26,668 nucleotides of DNA, from the IMG/VR virus record IMGVR_UViG_3300046745_000127, positions 1-26,668 of that record. One strand, given 5' to 3'. A program made the position numbers and the translations under genes. Positions 13,383-20,908 of the stretch are shown in pieces (the first letter of the stretch is position 1; every line of letters starts with the position of its first letter). The stretch is from a virus. Below the pieces are notes generated by a model. The model worked only from the letters and a program-made list of their open reading frames with translations. It searched no databases and had not been told where the DNA came from.

Positions 13383-13396
13383 CATTTGAGAATCTA

Positions 13397-13768
13397 ATGT
13401 CTACAGCCACGAAGCGCGACCCTGAAAAATGGGCGAGGGCAAAGGCTCGTGCAAGGGCAAGAATGGGTGGAAAGCACTCTGCCCGTGCGATGCAACTTGC
13501 CGTGAAATACTACAAGGATGCAGGGGGGACTTACTCTGGCGCGAAGAAATCCACTAACAAATTACGGCGATGGTCGAAACAAGGGTGGACGTATGCAGGA
13601 AAGCGCGGTGCGTCCCGCTACTTACCAAAGAAAGCGATTGCAAGTCTTTCACCATCCGAAAGGGCGGCAACGAATAGAAAGAAGCGAGAAGACACTGCCG
13701 CTGGAAAACAATACTCAAGTCAACCCAGAGCTATCGCTCAAAAAACAAGAAGATATAGGACAGCGTGA
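13397..13768 (+). CDS. Small basic protein, probable DUF5872 family
   Basis: A 123-residue, very basic protein. Residues about 5-60 are rich in Arg, Lys and Ala (RDPEKWARAKARARARMGGKHSARAMQLA). The following KYYKDAGGTYSG, LRRWSKQGWTYAGK and RYLPKKAIASLSPSERAATNRKKRE are a pattern I recall from the DUF5872 family, small proteins also reported from aquatic phages and giant viruses of algae; the family name is from memory. The function is unknown; binding to nucleic acid or presence in the virion are inferences from charge and position. ATG 13397 has only a weak upstream GAG; an in-frame ATG at 13352 lies inside the terminator stem and is unlikely. The stop overlaps the next ATG by one base (TGATG). 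Confidence 0.72.
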   Translation: MSTATKRDPEKWARAKARARARMGGKHSARAMQLAVKYYKDAGGTYSGAKKSTNKLRRWSKQGWTYAGKRGASRYLPKKAIASLSPSERAATNRKKREDTAAGKQYSSQPRAIAQKTRRYRTA

Positions 13769-13893
13769 TGCCAGACCTAGACGGAAAAACATACGCATAC
13801 AACAAAGAAGGTATGCAGAAATACAAGCAAGACAAAAAGAAGAAAATGGCTGGTAATCGCCGCTATCTAAAAAGGAATAATAACTATGCATGA
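13768..13893 (+). CDS. 41-residue basic mini-protein
   Basis: The sequence MPDLDGKTYAYNKEGMQKYK is followed by a Lys/Arg-rich second half (QDKKKKMAGNRRYLKRNNNYA). The ATG overlaps the preceding stop (TGATG), and the TGA stop falls inside the next gene's start (ATGCATGA), so the short frame bridges the two genes exactly, as expected of coupled translation. The D-G-K-x-Y-x-Y-x-x-x-G-M pattern resembles short basic proteins I recall from aquatic T7-like phages. No function can be given. Confidence 0.58.
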   Translation: MPDLDGKTYAYNKEGMQKYKQDKKKKMAGNRRYLKRNNNYA

Positions 13894-14530
13894 GAAAGGT
13901 CACAAAGGCCCGTTTAGCGAGGTGGGTACGAGTCAACGACTGCGAAACCAAGCCACCCGCGCACGAGGCAACCAGATTGGTAAAACGCTGAAGCGGAATG
14001 ACCAGTTCAAACAATACTACGGACGCGACCCCAAGTCAGGGGCGGTGTTTCTAATTTCGCACACGAAAGGTCAACCCGCGAGATACAAGCGTGTAAACAT
14101 GCGGAAACAAGGGCCGTCTGTGAACCCAACCAAAGGGCAACGAACAGGCCGCGACTTCAGTATTGCAAAAAAATCCAGCCCCACTGATTCACGCCGTGGA
14201 CGCGAAGTCCTCGCAGGGCCAAAGGTAAACCCAAACAGAAAGCCAGAGAAAAAGGCAGAAGCACCAAAGGCCACTCCAAAGCCCAAGGCGCGTCCAGCAA
14301 CACCTTCAAAAGCATCTGGTAAATCAGGTCGCTCCTCTTTCCAAACAGCCTATGCAAAAGCACGGGCGGCTTACAAAAAAGGTGGTAAGGCAACCTTCAA
14401 GTTCAATGACAAAACCTACACCGTTGCTACAAAAGAAGAGCTTAAAAAGTCTGGTGGCAAGTATGGCAAGAAACTTCAGGCTATGCTCAAGACGAACCAG
14501 AAGAAAAAGCCTGAGTCGGTTGCTACATGA
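13886..14530 (+). CDS. Basic hypothetical protein with Ala/Lys/Pro linker
   Basis: A 214-residue, very basic protein. Residues 1-110 are rich in Gly, Arg and Lys, with RDPKSGAVFLISHTKGQPARYKRVNMRK near 47-75 as the best candidate for a small beta-rich domain. Residues about 112-150 form a flexible Lys/Pro/Ala linker (KPEKKAEAPKATPKPKARPA). The C-terminal part, FQTAYAKARAAYKKGGKATFKFNDKTYTVATKEE (about 152-188), matches a short module recurring at the end of phage structural or accessory proteins, in which an alanine-rich helix precedes a TFKFNDKTYT-type hairpin. AAGGAATAATAACT precedes the ATG, a good ribosome binding site. Overlaps the genes on both sides. No enzyme motif seen; a virion or DNA-condensing role is only a guess. 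Confidence 0.68.
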   Translation: MHEKGHKGPFSEVGTSQRLRNQATRARGNQIGKTLKRNDQFKQYYGRDPKSGAVFLISHTKGQPARYKRVNMRKQGPSVNPTKGQRTGRDFSIAKKSSPTDSRRGREVLAGPKVNPNRKPEKKAEAPKATPKPKARPATPSKASGKSGRSSFQTAYAKARAAYKKGGKATFKFNDKTYTVATKEELKKSGGKYGKKLQAMLKTNQKKKPESVAT

Positions 14531-14856
14531 GTACACCTGCATGGCAACGCAAAGCAGGGAAGAACCCAAAGGGCGGTCTGAACGCCAAGGGCAGAGCATC
14601 ATACAAAGCTCAAACAGGCGGGACACTGAAAGCTCCCGTAAAAGGCGCACCGAAAACTCCAGAACAAATAAAACGGAAGGGAAGCTTCCTAGTAAGGATG
14701 GGGAGCGCAAAAGGGCCACTGATGAAGAATGGGAAGAAGACCCGTTTGAAGCTCAGTTTAGAGGCATGGGGTCACTTTGGTGACAAAGCCTCTGCTGTAG
14801 CAAAAGGCCGTAGGCTTCTCGCCCGTTACCAAAACCTAAAAAAGAAAAAGGCTTAG
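14527..14856 (+). CDS. Small basic protein, probable DUF6321 family
   Basis: A 109-residue basic protein. It contains WQRKAGKNPKGGLNAKGRASYKAQTGG (about 6-32), then TPEQIKRKGSFLVRMGSAKGPL and GKKTRLKLSLEAWG. The order 'GLNAKGRASY ... RKGSFxxRM ... GPL ... K(T)RLxLxLxAWG' fits the DUF6321 family as I remember it, another small family shared by aquatic phages and some large viruses. The start overlaps the previous stop (ATGA), and the gene ends three bases before gp11. It is the last of four consecutive basic proteins between the capsid terminator and the tail genes. No catalytic motif seen. Confidence 0.68.
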   Translation: MSTPAWQRKAGKNPKGGLNAKGRASYKAQTGGTLKAPVKGAPKTPEQIKRKGSFLVRMGSAKGPLMKNGKKTRLKLSLEAWGHFGDKASAVAKGRRLLARYQNLKKKKA

Positions 14857-14859
14857 ACA

Positions 14860-15456
14860 ATGGCTAACGCAACAACCACGGAGCTAGAAGCTGTAAACAT
14901 CATGCTCTCGTCTATTGGCGAAGCACCTGTGAACTCTTTGAGTTCTGGGTTGGTGGATGCAGAGCTTGCTCAAACTACGCTTCATAATGTGAGCCGCGAG
15001 GTACAGGCGGCAGGATGGAGTTTCAACACAGAATACAACAGGTCATATGCTTTAGATGGCGCAGGAGAGTTGTTGCTTGGTAATGATGTACTGAAGGCTG
15101 ACATGTGTGCAACACGCACAGAGAGCTTTGACTTAGTTCAGCGTGGCACAAAGATGTACAACAGAGCCGAAGGTACATACGTTCTTACAGACGGCCCAAT
15201 CAAACTAGATATCGTTGTCTTTCTGGATTACACGCTTCTTCCTGAAGCCGCCCGTAGGTACATCACCATCCGCGCCGCCCGTATATTCCAAGACAGAACT
15301 ATTGGCTCACAAGAGCTTCATGGTTACCAACTCAGAGATGAGCAAATGGCTTTGACTGAGTTGCGCGACTCCGATGCTGAAAATGCTGACCACTCAATCT
15401 TTGACAACTACAGTGTCGGCTCAGTCATAGATAGGCTGGGCGGAAAGGTTATCTAA
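14860..15456 (+). CDS. 11: Tail tubular protein A (gp11-like)
   Basis: A 198-residue tail protein (T7 gp11 has 196). It forms the ring joining the portal to the gp12 nozzle. The N-terminal ELEAVNIMLSSIGEAPVNSL, VSREVQAAGWSFNTEYN and later LPEAARRYITIRAARIFQDRTIGS are family signatures, and the C-terminal region is helical and acidic. A ribosome binding site AAAAAGG lies upstream, and the stop is directly followed by the gp12 ATG. Confidence 0.94.
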   Translation: MANATTTELEAVNIMLSSIGEAPVNSLSSGLVDAELAQTTLHNVSREVQAAGWSFNTEYNRSYALDGAGELLLGNDVLKADMCATRTESFDLVQRGTKMYNRAEGTYVLTDGPIKLDIVVFLDYTLLPEAARRYITIRAARIFQDRTIGSQELHGYQLRDEQMALTELRDSDAENADHSIFDNYSVGSVIDRLGGKVI

Positions 15457-18027
15457 ATGCCGCTCATATCTTCGGCTCTGCCAAACCTTATCAATGGGGT
15501 TTCGCAACAGCCGCCTGCCCTGCGCTTACCGTCTCAAGGTGAGGTTCAAGAAAACGGATTATCAAGTGTCGTTGACGGCCTAACCAAAAGGCCAGCGACC
15601 CGACACATCGCTACTCTCCCCAATATACCCGCGTCTATCTCTTCTGCTTTTCTGCACACGATTAGGCGTGGAGATAACCTAGAGTTTTACAGCTTGGTCA
15701 TAACGAGTGGTGCTATCTTCGTTTATGACGAGGTAGGCGTACAACAAACTGTTAACCCAACAACGGGCGCACTAAACTATTTGTCAGGACTTTCAGACCC
15801 AGCCAGCCAAGTAACAGCAACAACGATTGCTGACTTCACCTTCATCGTTAATAAAAACAAGACTGTTGCTAAAAGCACCGCTACCTACCCAGCGCGTAAT
15901 CCAGAAGCTTTGGTGTATATCAAACAAGCTGATTACAGTTCAGAGTACGAGCTTTCGATAACTAAGGGTGGTGTCAAAAGAACTCAAAAGCTGACTACAA
16001 AATCAAGTTCACAGGCTGATACAGCCGCCACTCAAACGGCGGAACAGAGCATTCAGACTGACCGTATCGCAAACAGCCTTCGGCACGACGCTACGCCTTC
16101 TTCAAGCTTTTTTGATAATATCCAAAATGCGGCGGCACATAGCGGATTGACCTTTAGTGTTTTTGGTAACGTCATATACATACAAGGCAACTCACCCTCA
16201 GATGACTTTGAAGTTGCAGTTAAGGACTCTAACGGTAACCAAGACATCTTTGCTTACAAAGGTCAGACAGGCGATTTTAAGAAACTGCCGCCTGATGGCC
16301 CAACAGGTTTTGTTATACAGGTGATTGGCGACAACGCGAAAAACCAAGACGATTATTACGTCCAACTTTCTGAAGGAACAAACGGCACAAAGTTCTACAA
16401 AGAGTGTGCCGCTCCGTCCTCAGAAAAAGATTTCGATAACACCACAATGCCTCATGTTCTGATAAGGGAGGCTAACGGTACGTTCACCTTTAAGCCGAAT
16501 ACTTGGGATGAGCGCAAGGTAGGGGATGAAGATACAAACCCCTTTCCAAGTTTCGTTGGTTTCAAAATCAATGACATCTTCTTTCACCGCAACAGGCTGG
16601 GCTTTTTGTCAGATGAGAATGTCATCTTCAGCCAGTCGGCGGAGTACTACAACTTCTTCAATACAACCACACTCACCTTTGTGGAGAGTAACCCGATTGA
16701 TGTTGCGGTATCAAACAACCAGATATCAATACTGAAGCAGGCAGTACCATTCTCAGAATCCCTTCTGCTGTTTTCTGACCTCAACCAGTTCCGTTTGTCG
16801 GCTGGCGAAATACTTGCGGCAGATACTGTGGCGGTGGATGTGACCACACAGTTTGAGGCCGACCTTTTGTCTAAGCCTGTAGGGGCTGGCAAATACGTTT
16901 ACTTTGCTACCAAACGGGGTGACTTCGCAGGAGTGCGCGAGTATTACGTTGAGACAGATACAGAAACCAATGATGCCGCAGATGTCTCAGCACATGTTCC
17001 AACGTATCTTGAAGGCCAAATTAGAAAGCTTGCCGCTTCATCAAACGAAGACTTGCTTCTCATGCTGACGGATGGCGAGAAGGACGTTGTGTATGTGTAC
17101 AAGTGGTACTTCAACAAAAATGAAAAGCTCCAATCATCTTGGTCAAAGTTCAAGATAGGTGAAGTGTTCAAAGCAAAAGACACTAGCGCAACTATAGAAA
17201 TTCTACAGGCAGAGTTCGATGGCTCAGAGATTGTGATGCTTGTTAAATACTCATACGCTGAAGGAACATTCAGTGGAAGTAATGTTGTAACAAGCACAAA
17301 AGTAGAAGTAACTCTTGAGCGTCTACAGCTTTCGCGTGATGTTACCGAAGACCAAACTGATGACAAAATACCCGTGTTACTCGACAGACGTTTCGAGGTC
17401 GGGTCGGGCGGTTCTTATACATCAGGACACAATATTCCTTATTATTACTTAGATGATGCAGGGTCACGACAAAGTTTCAACGTGGCCTACGATGGCGTAG
17501 CCCCAAGGTTTCCTGTCGGTCAGGCTAATTCTGGTTCGCCTATACCCACAAGTGTTGCGGCTCACATAGATGAGTTCCTGACCTTTGTGTCACAGGATGG
17601 CTCAGAGATACCCGCAAAGAATGTCCCGCAGGCGATTACAGATGGTAAGAGAGTTTGGGGTGGACTAAAGTACACCTTCAAGTACCAGTTCTCAGAGCAG
17701 GTCATAAAGAATAACAATGTGGCTATAACCACAGGACGAATGCAGATACGCAACTTCCATATCGTTTTCTCTGACACTTCGTTCTTCAAGGTCAAGATTA
17801 GACCTGATAACCGCAACGAAACCATCAAGACATTTACTGGTCGCGTATTGGGTTCGGAGCAGAACAAGCTTGGCGTTACGCCTATTGCTACAGGCTCTTT
17901 CAAAGTTCCTGTGCTGGCTGAGTCCTCAAAGGTAACAATCACCATTGAGTCTGACAGTCACCTACCATGTGCGTTCCAGTCGGCAGAATACGAAGCTATG
18001 TACAAGGACAGAACCCGCAGGCTTTAA
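15457..18027 (+). CDS. 12: Tail tubular protein B, tail nozzle (gp12-like)
   Basis: An 856-residue protein (T7 gp12 has 794). It forms the distal nozzle of the short tail. Family blocks align along the length: the N-terminus PLISSALPNLINGVSQQPPALR with GLTKRPATRH, TIADFTFIVNKNKTV, KLPPDGPTGFVIQVIGD, MPHVLIREANGTF, DTNPFPSFVGFKINDIFFHRNRLGFLSDENVIFSQSAEYYNFF, ISILKQAVPFSESLLLFSDLNQF, and near the end FKVKIRPDNRNE and FQSAEYEAMYKDR. It begins immediately after the gp11 stop; its TAA shares one base with the next ATG. Confidence 0.96.
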   Translation: MPLISSALPNLINGVSQQPPALRLPSQGEVQENGLSSVVDGLTKRPATRHIATLPNIPASISSAFLHTIRRGDNLEFYSLVITSGAIFVYDEVGVQQTVNPTTGALNYLSGLSDPASQVTATTIADFTFIVNKNKTVAKSTATYPARNPEALVYIKQADYSSEYELSITKGGVKRTQKLTTKSSSQADTAATQTAEQSIQTDRIANSLRHDATPSSSFFDNIQNAAAHSGLTFSVFGNVIYIQGNSPSDDFEVAVKDSNGNQDIFAYKGQTGDFKKLPPDGPTGFVIQVIGDNAKNQDDYYVQLSEGTNGTKFYKECAAPSSEKDFDNTTMPHVLIREANGTFTFKPNTWDERKVGDEDTNPFPSFVGFKINDIFFHRNRLGFLSDENVIFSQSAEYYNFFNTTTLTFVESNPIDVAVSNNQISILKQAVPFSESLLLFSDLNQFRLSAGEILAADTVAVDVTTQFEADLLSKPVGAGKYVYFATKRGDFAGVREYYVETDTETNDAADVSAHVPTYLEGQIRKLAASSNEDLLLMLTDGEKDVVYVYKWYFNKNEKLQSSWSKFKIGEVFKAKDTSATIEILQAEFDGSEIVMLVKYSYAEGTFSGSNVVTSTKVEVTLERLQLSRDVTEDQTDDKIPVLLDRRFEVGSGGSYTSGHNIPYYYLDDAGSRQSFNVAYDGVAPRFPVGQANSGSPIPTSVAAHIDEFLTFVSQDGSEIPAKNVPQAITDGKRVWGGLKYTFKYQFSEQVIKNNNVAITTGRMQIRNFHIVFSDTSFFKVKIRPDNRNETIKTFTGRVLGSEQNKLGVTPIATGSFKVPVLAESSKVTITIESDSHLPCAFQSAEYEAMYKDRTRRL

Positions 18028-18497
18028 TGGCATACTATAGACCTTCAGTTTACGAGGATTGCAAAGTCCTTGCCCCACGACTACGCGAGGTTGACTTGAG
18101 AGAAGTTCAAGCGTCCAGCGGCTCTAACGGTTATCAATCATTAGCGTATTCGTATTGGGCTTCTTACGAGTGCAACACTATCATCAGCGACAAAGAGGAC
18201 ATTATCGGTATGTTTGGTGTCGCAAAGGCTACAGATACCAATGGTTTCCCTTGGCTTCTGATGTCCGATGGTATTTACGAAAAAGGTTTTGCACGGCAGT
18301 TCATCCCGCAAGCGCAGGAATGGGTTGACCGTATGCAAGAAGAAACACCCATTCTAAACAACTGGGTGTCAGAAGATAATCGCGTAGCAATACGCTGGCT
18401 CAAGTCTTTGGGATTTATGTTCATTAACAAAATTGAGGAATTTGGTGTCGGTAAAAAACCGTTCTACGAATTTGTAAGGATTAATAATAATGTGTGA
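18027..18497 (+). CDS. 13: gp13-like protein with acyltransferase-like fold
   Basis: A 156-residue protein (T7 gp13 has 138). T7 gp13 is a small protein needed for normal particles. Here the C-terminal NWVSEDNRVAIRWLKSLGFMFIN corresponds to the T7 segment around HIRFLKTIGAVF, a pattern typical of the end of GNAT acetyltransferase domains (the 'N-x-x-x-x-R/I-x-L-x-x-x-G-F' element). Residues around IIGMFGVAKATDTNGFPWLLMSDGI also fit strands 3-4 of that fold. Whether it acetylates anything is unknown. ATG 18027 overlaps the gp12 stop (TAATG); earlier in-frame ATGs fall within gp12. The end overlaps the next gene by 8 bases. Confidence 0.75.
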   Translation: MAYYRPSVYEDCKVLAPRLREVDLREVQASSGSNGYQSLAYSYWASYECNTIISDKEDIIGMFGVAKATDTNGFPWLLMSDGIYEKGFARQFIPQAQEWVDRMQEETPILNNWVSEDNRVAIRWLKSLGFMFINKIEEFGVGKKPFYEFVRINNNV

Positions 18498-19047
18498 CCC
18501 CGTAACAGGTATGGCAGTTATAGGTGGCCTCCAAGGTGCCGCTGGTTATGCCGCTTATCAAGAAGGCAAGTTCAATGCTGAACAGCAGGAAGCGGCATTC
18601 AAGAGAAACCGTCAGGAATCTATTGCGGCAGGTATGCGTGAAGCTCGCGCACTTGCGATGCAAAGAGAGCAAGTTCGGGGTCAGGCATTTGATAAGAAGA
18701 GAGAGGCTAGACTAGAAACCCTTCGAGCAAAGGGACGGGCGCAGGCCAGTGAGAGTGGCGTAGTTCAAAACGCCAACGTGCTTCAGCGCGAGATTACGCG
18801 CCAAGGTCTGAGGAATGCAGACTCAATAGCAAGAAACCTAGAAGCTAGAGAAAACCAACTCGACCTTGAACGCGCTGGAATAACGTCCCGTACAAACTCG
18901 CGTATCAACTCAGTCAGTCGCGGTGTCAAACCAAGCGCAACGGCGGCTCTCGTTACAACGGGAGCGCAGATTGCAGGCACAGCCGCAGACTTCGGTGCTT
19001 TTGATGGTGGTAAAACACCGAAGACAACAAAAACAAGCAAAGATTAA
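18490..19047 (+). CDS. 14: Internal virion protein (gp14-like)
   Basis: A 185-residue protein (T7 gp14 has 196). In T7, gp14 leaves the head first and forms a pore in the outer membrane for genome delivery. The N-terminus MCDPVTGMAVIGGLQGAAGYAAYQ resembles T7 MCWMAAIPIAISGAQAISG: a Met-Cys start followed by a Gly/Ala-rich hydrophobic segment (about 7-24). A long basic/acidic helical region rich in Arg, Glu and Ala follows (about 25-135), then a second Ala/Gly-rich segment and a Lys/Thr tail. AAGGA (18476-18480) precedes the ATG. It overlaps gp13 by 8 bases and is followed by palindromic repeat copy 6. Confidence 0.85.
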   Translation: MCDPVTGMAVIGGLQGAAGYAAYQEGKFNAEQQEAAFKRNRQESIAAGMREARALAMQREQVRGQAFDKKREARLETLRAKGRAQASESGVVQNANVLQREITRQGLRNADSIARNLEARENQLDLERAGITSRTNSRINSVSRGVKPSATAALVTTGAQIAGTAADFGAFDGGKTPKTTKTSKD

Positions 19048-19048
19048 C

Positions 19049-19063
19049 CGTTACATTGTAACG
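19049..19063. repeat. Palindromic repeat, copy 6 (CGTTACATTGTAACG), before gp15
   Basis: Identical over 15 bases to copy 1 at 204-218, and the flanks match as well (AAC before, GATT after). It sits in the 32-base gap between the gp14-like and gp15-like genes, 16 bases before the gp15 ATG. Confidence 0.8.
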
Positions 19064-19079
19064 ATTTAGGATAATAAGA

Positions 19080-20906
19080 ATGGCTAAAAAACCTCAGAGG
19101 CTCTCTCAGAGCCTTGGACGCTTGCGAGCGTTAGAACAGGATACGGCTGTTGTTGCTAGTCCAGTAGATACCTTTACGAGACAAGCGGCAGTAACAGAAA
19201 GCACCCGTGCGCGGGAAATAGAGAGAGGACTTTCTCAGCTTTCACCAGTTATTGGTGGGTATTTTAAGGAAAAACGAGAACAACAGCGTGAAGAGGGAAT
19301 CAAAGAGGGCATTACCCGCTACAGGAATGCCACAGAAGAAGAGCGCAAAGCTGACATAAAACAAATAGAAAGCGGTGACCCGCGACAATCTGAGTTCTGG
19401 ATGGAAGGTTATGCTCGTTCCTATCTTGAGGACAAAGCTGACAGCATGGCAACTGACTTTGGTATTGCCTTTGCAGAACAAAGTGAAAATCCCAATTTTG
19501 ACTACGACCAGTTTGCCGATGAATACGTTAGAAACTACACGCTACAAAATGGTCTTGATGCGTTTGACGATGACCTTCTTATAGATAATTACTATGGACG
19601 AATTGACGGTGTCATTGCCCAACGGCGGCAGAACTATAACGAAAAACAGATAGCCAAAGTCACAGAAGAGCGTGAAGCGTTATATGAAAAAGACATTAGC
19701 AGGGCATTCGATGGGGCTATAAGCGATGAGGGTGGTGTCAACTTCGATACGTTGTCTGGAAGCATCAATGCTCTTGTTGAGCATCGCATAGCTACAGGCG
19801 GTAAAGCATCAACTATTATTGACTCTACAGTAAACGGGCTAACAGCCATTGGTTCTAACATGGCTGATAACGGCTTGAGCGATTGGGAAACCGTTCTTGA
19901 CGTTATGGCTAATATTAAGAACCGTTTTGGAACTTACGGCGAAACCACAACAGGTCGGCTCAACATTGAAAAGCTTCGTCAGCAGTTTGAGGCCGCTGAA
20001 GATGCCGCAGATGATGATGTTCTAAAACAACAAAAAGCCTCTGACGAGCTTGAGACTAGGGCAATCAGACAAGGTATTGTAGACGCTCTTGAAGCTAATT
20101 CTGAGATTAGCGTGGAAATAAGAAATAGTCGGTCAAAGGCACTAATAGAGGTAGATGGTCGCACAATGACACTGGGAAGTGCAATGCGGCGACTGTTCAT
20201 TATTGACCGTGTCGAGCATGATTCCCTTAGAACATTTGGCTCTGACTACGACAGCATAGATATCAAAACAGACCCATCTACGCTTGCGGTGATTGACGAT
20301 ATGATTTTTAGCGGCCTTGCAAGTGAGGCTGATATTAACAGAACGATTGATGAATTTCGTGACCGACTGTCTACCCCAGACATAAGGCGGCTTCGTAAGG
20401 ATGCAAAAGACAGTTCTGTGTTGAAGAACTTATTTACAGATACAGGGGCAACTGCTCCTTACGCCCAAATCAAAGACCTATACAAGAATCCTTTTTCAGG
20501 GGGCTTCCTCCCAGACGCTGTTCAGCAATCTGAGAAGTTCACAAATGAATACAATGTGAAGTTTCAAGCTTGGCGGGGTCAAAACGATATATCAACACCA
20601 GAAGGTAAAGCGGCGTTCTTTGATTGGCATCAGAGTACGATGGCTGACATTATCAACAGAGCCAAGCCTGTAACAAAAACAGAAACCCCGAAGTTTTGGG
20701 AGGACACATCTAAATATAAGAGACAAGACATCTACTCACTGTATAGGTACGCCCAAGACGCAGGAAAAAGAAAACAAAAAATTCATGAGACTGACCTTGG
20801 GAAACTTATGATTGCTTTTGTTGAGGCAGAAAAAAACGTGAACCCAGATACCACAATAACCGTGACTTCCGTTCATAATGAAATCGCTAATTGGTTAGGT
20901 GAATAA
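19080..20906 (+). CDS. 15: Internal virion protein (gp15-like)
   Basis: A 608-residue protein (T7 gp15 has 747). In T7 it forms part of the internal core and is ejected to build the periplasmic conduit for DNA. The protein is highly helical, acidic and almost free of Cys, as expected. The segment QLSPVIGGYFKEKREQQREEGIKEG (about 53-77), the YRNATEEERKADI and FWMEGYARSYLEDKA stretches, and the later FFDWHQSTMADII are recognisable for this class. Assignment rests on position after gp14 and before gp16, on composition and on these segments rather than on a full alignment. AGGA (19068-19071) gives a good ribosome binding site. The gene ends two bases before gp16. Confidence 0.84.
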   Translation: MAKKPQRLSQSLGRLRALEQDTAVVASPVDTFTRQAAVTESTRAREIERGLSQLSPVIGGYFKEKREQQREEGIKEGITRYRNATEEERKADIKQIESGDPRQSEFWMEGYARSYLEDKADSMATDFGIAFAEQSENPNFDYDQFADEYVRNYTLQNGLDAFDDDLLIDNYYGRIDGVIAQRRQNYNEKQIAKVTEEREALYEKDISRAFDGAISDEGGVNFDTLSGSINALVEHRIATGGKASTIIDSTVNGLTAIGSNMADNGLSDWETVLDVMANIKNRFGTYGETTTGRLNIEKLRQQFEAAEDAADDDVLKQQKASDELETRAIRQGIVDALEANSEISVEIRNSRSKALIEVDGRTMTLGSAMRRLFIIDRVEHDSLRTFGSDYDSIDIKTDPSTLAVIDDMIFSGLASEADINRTIDEFRDRLSTPDIRRLRKDAKDSSVLKNLFTDTGATAPYAQIKDLYKNPFSGGFLPDAVQQSEKFTNEYNVKFQAWRGQNDISTPEGKAAFFDWHQSTMADIINRAKPVTKTETPKFWEDTSKYKRQDIYSLYRYAQDAGKRKQKIHETDLGKLMIAFVEAEKNVNPDTTITVTSVHNEIANWLGE

Positions 20907-20908
20907 TA

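Noticed and set aside
13352-13396. Fifteen extra N-terminal codons for the DUF5872-like protein
   Set aside because: They fall within the terminator stem and T-run and encode hydrophobic residues unlike the rest of the protein; ATG 13397 fits better.
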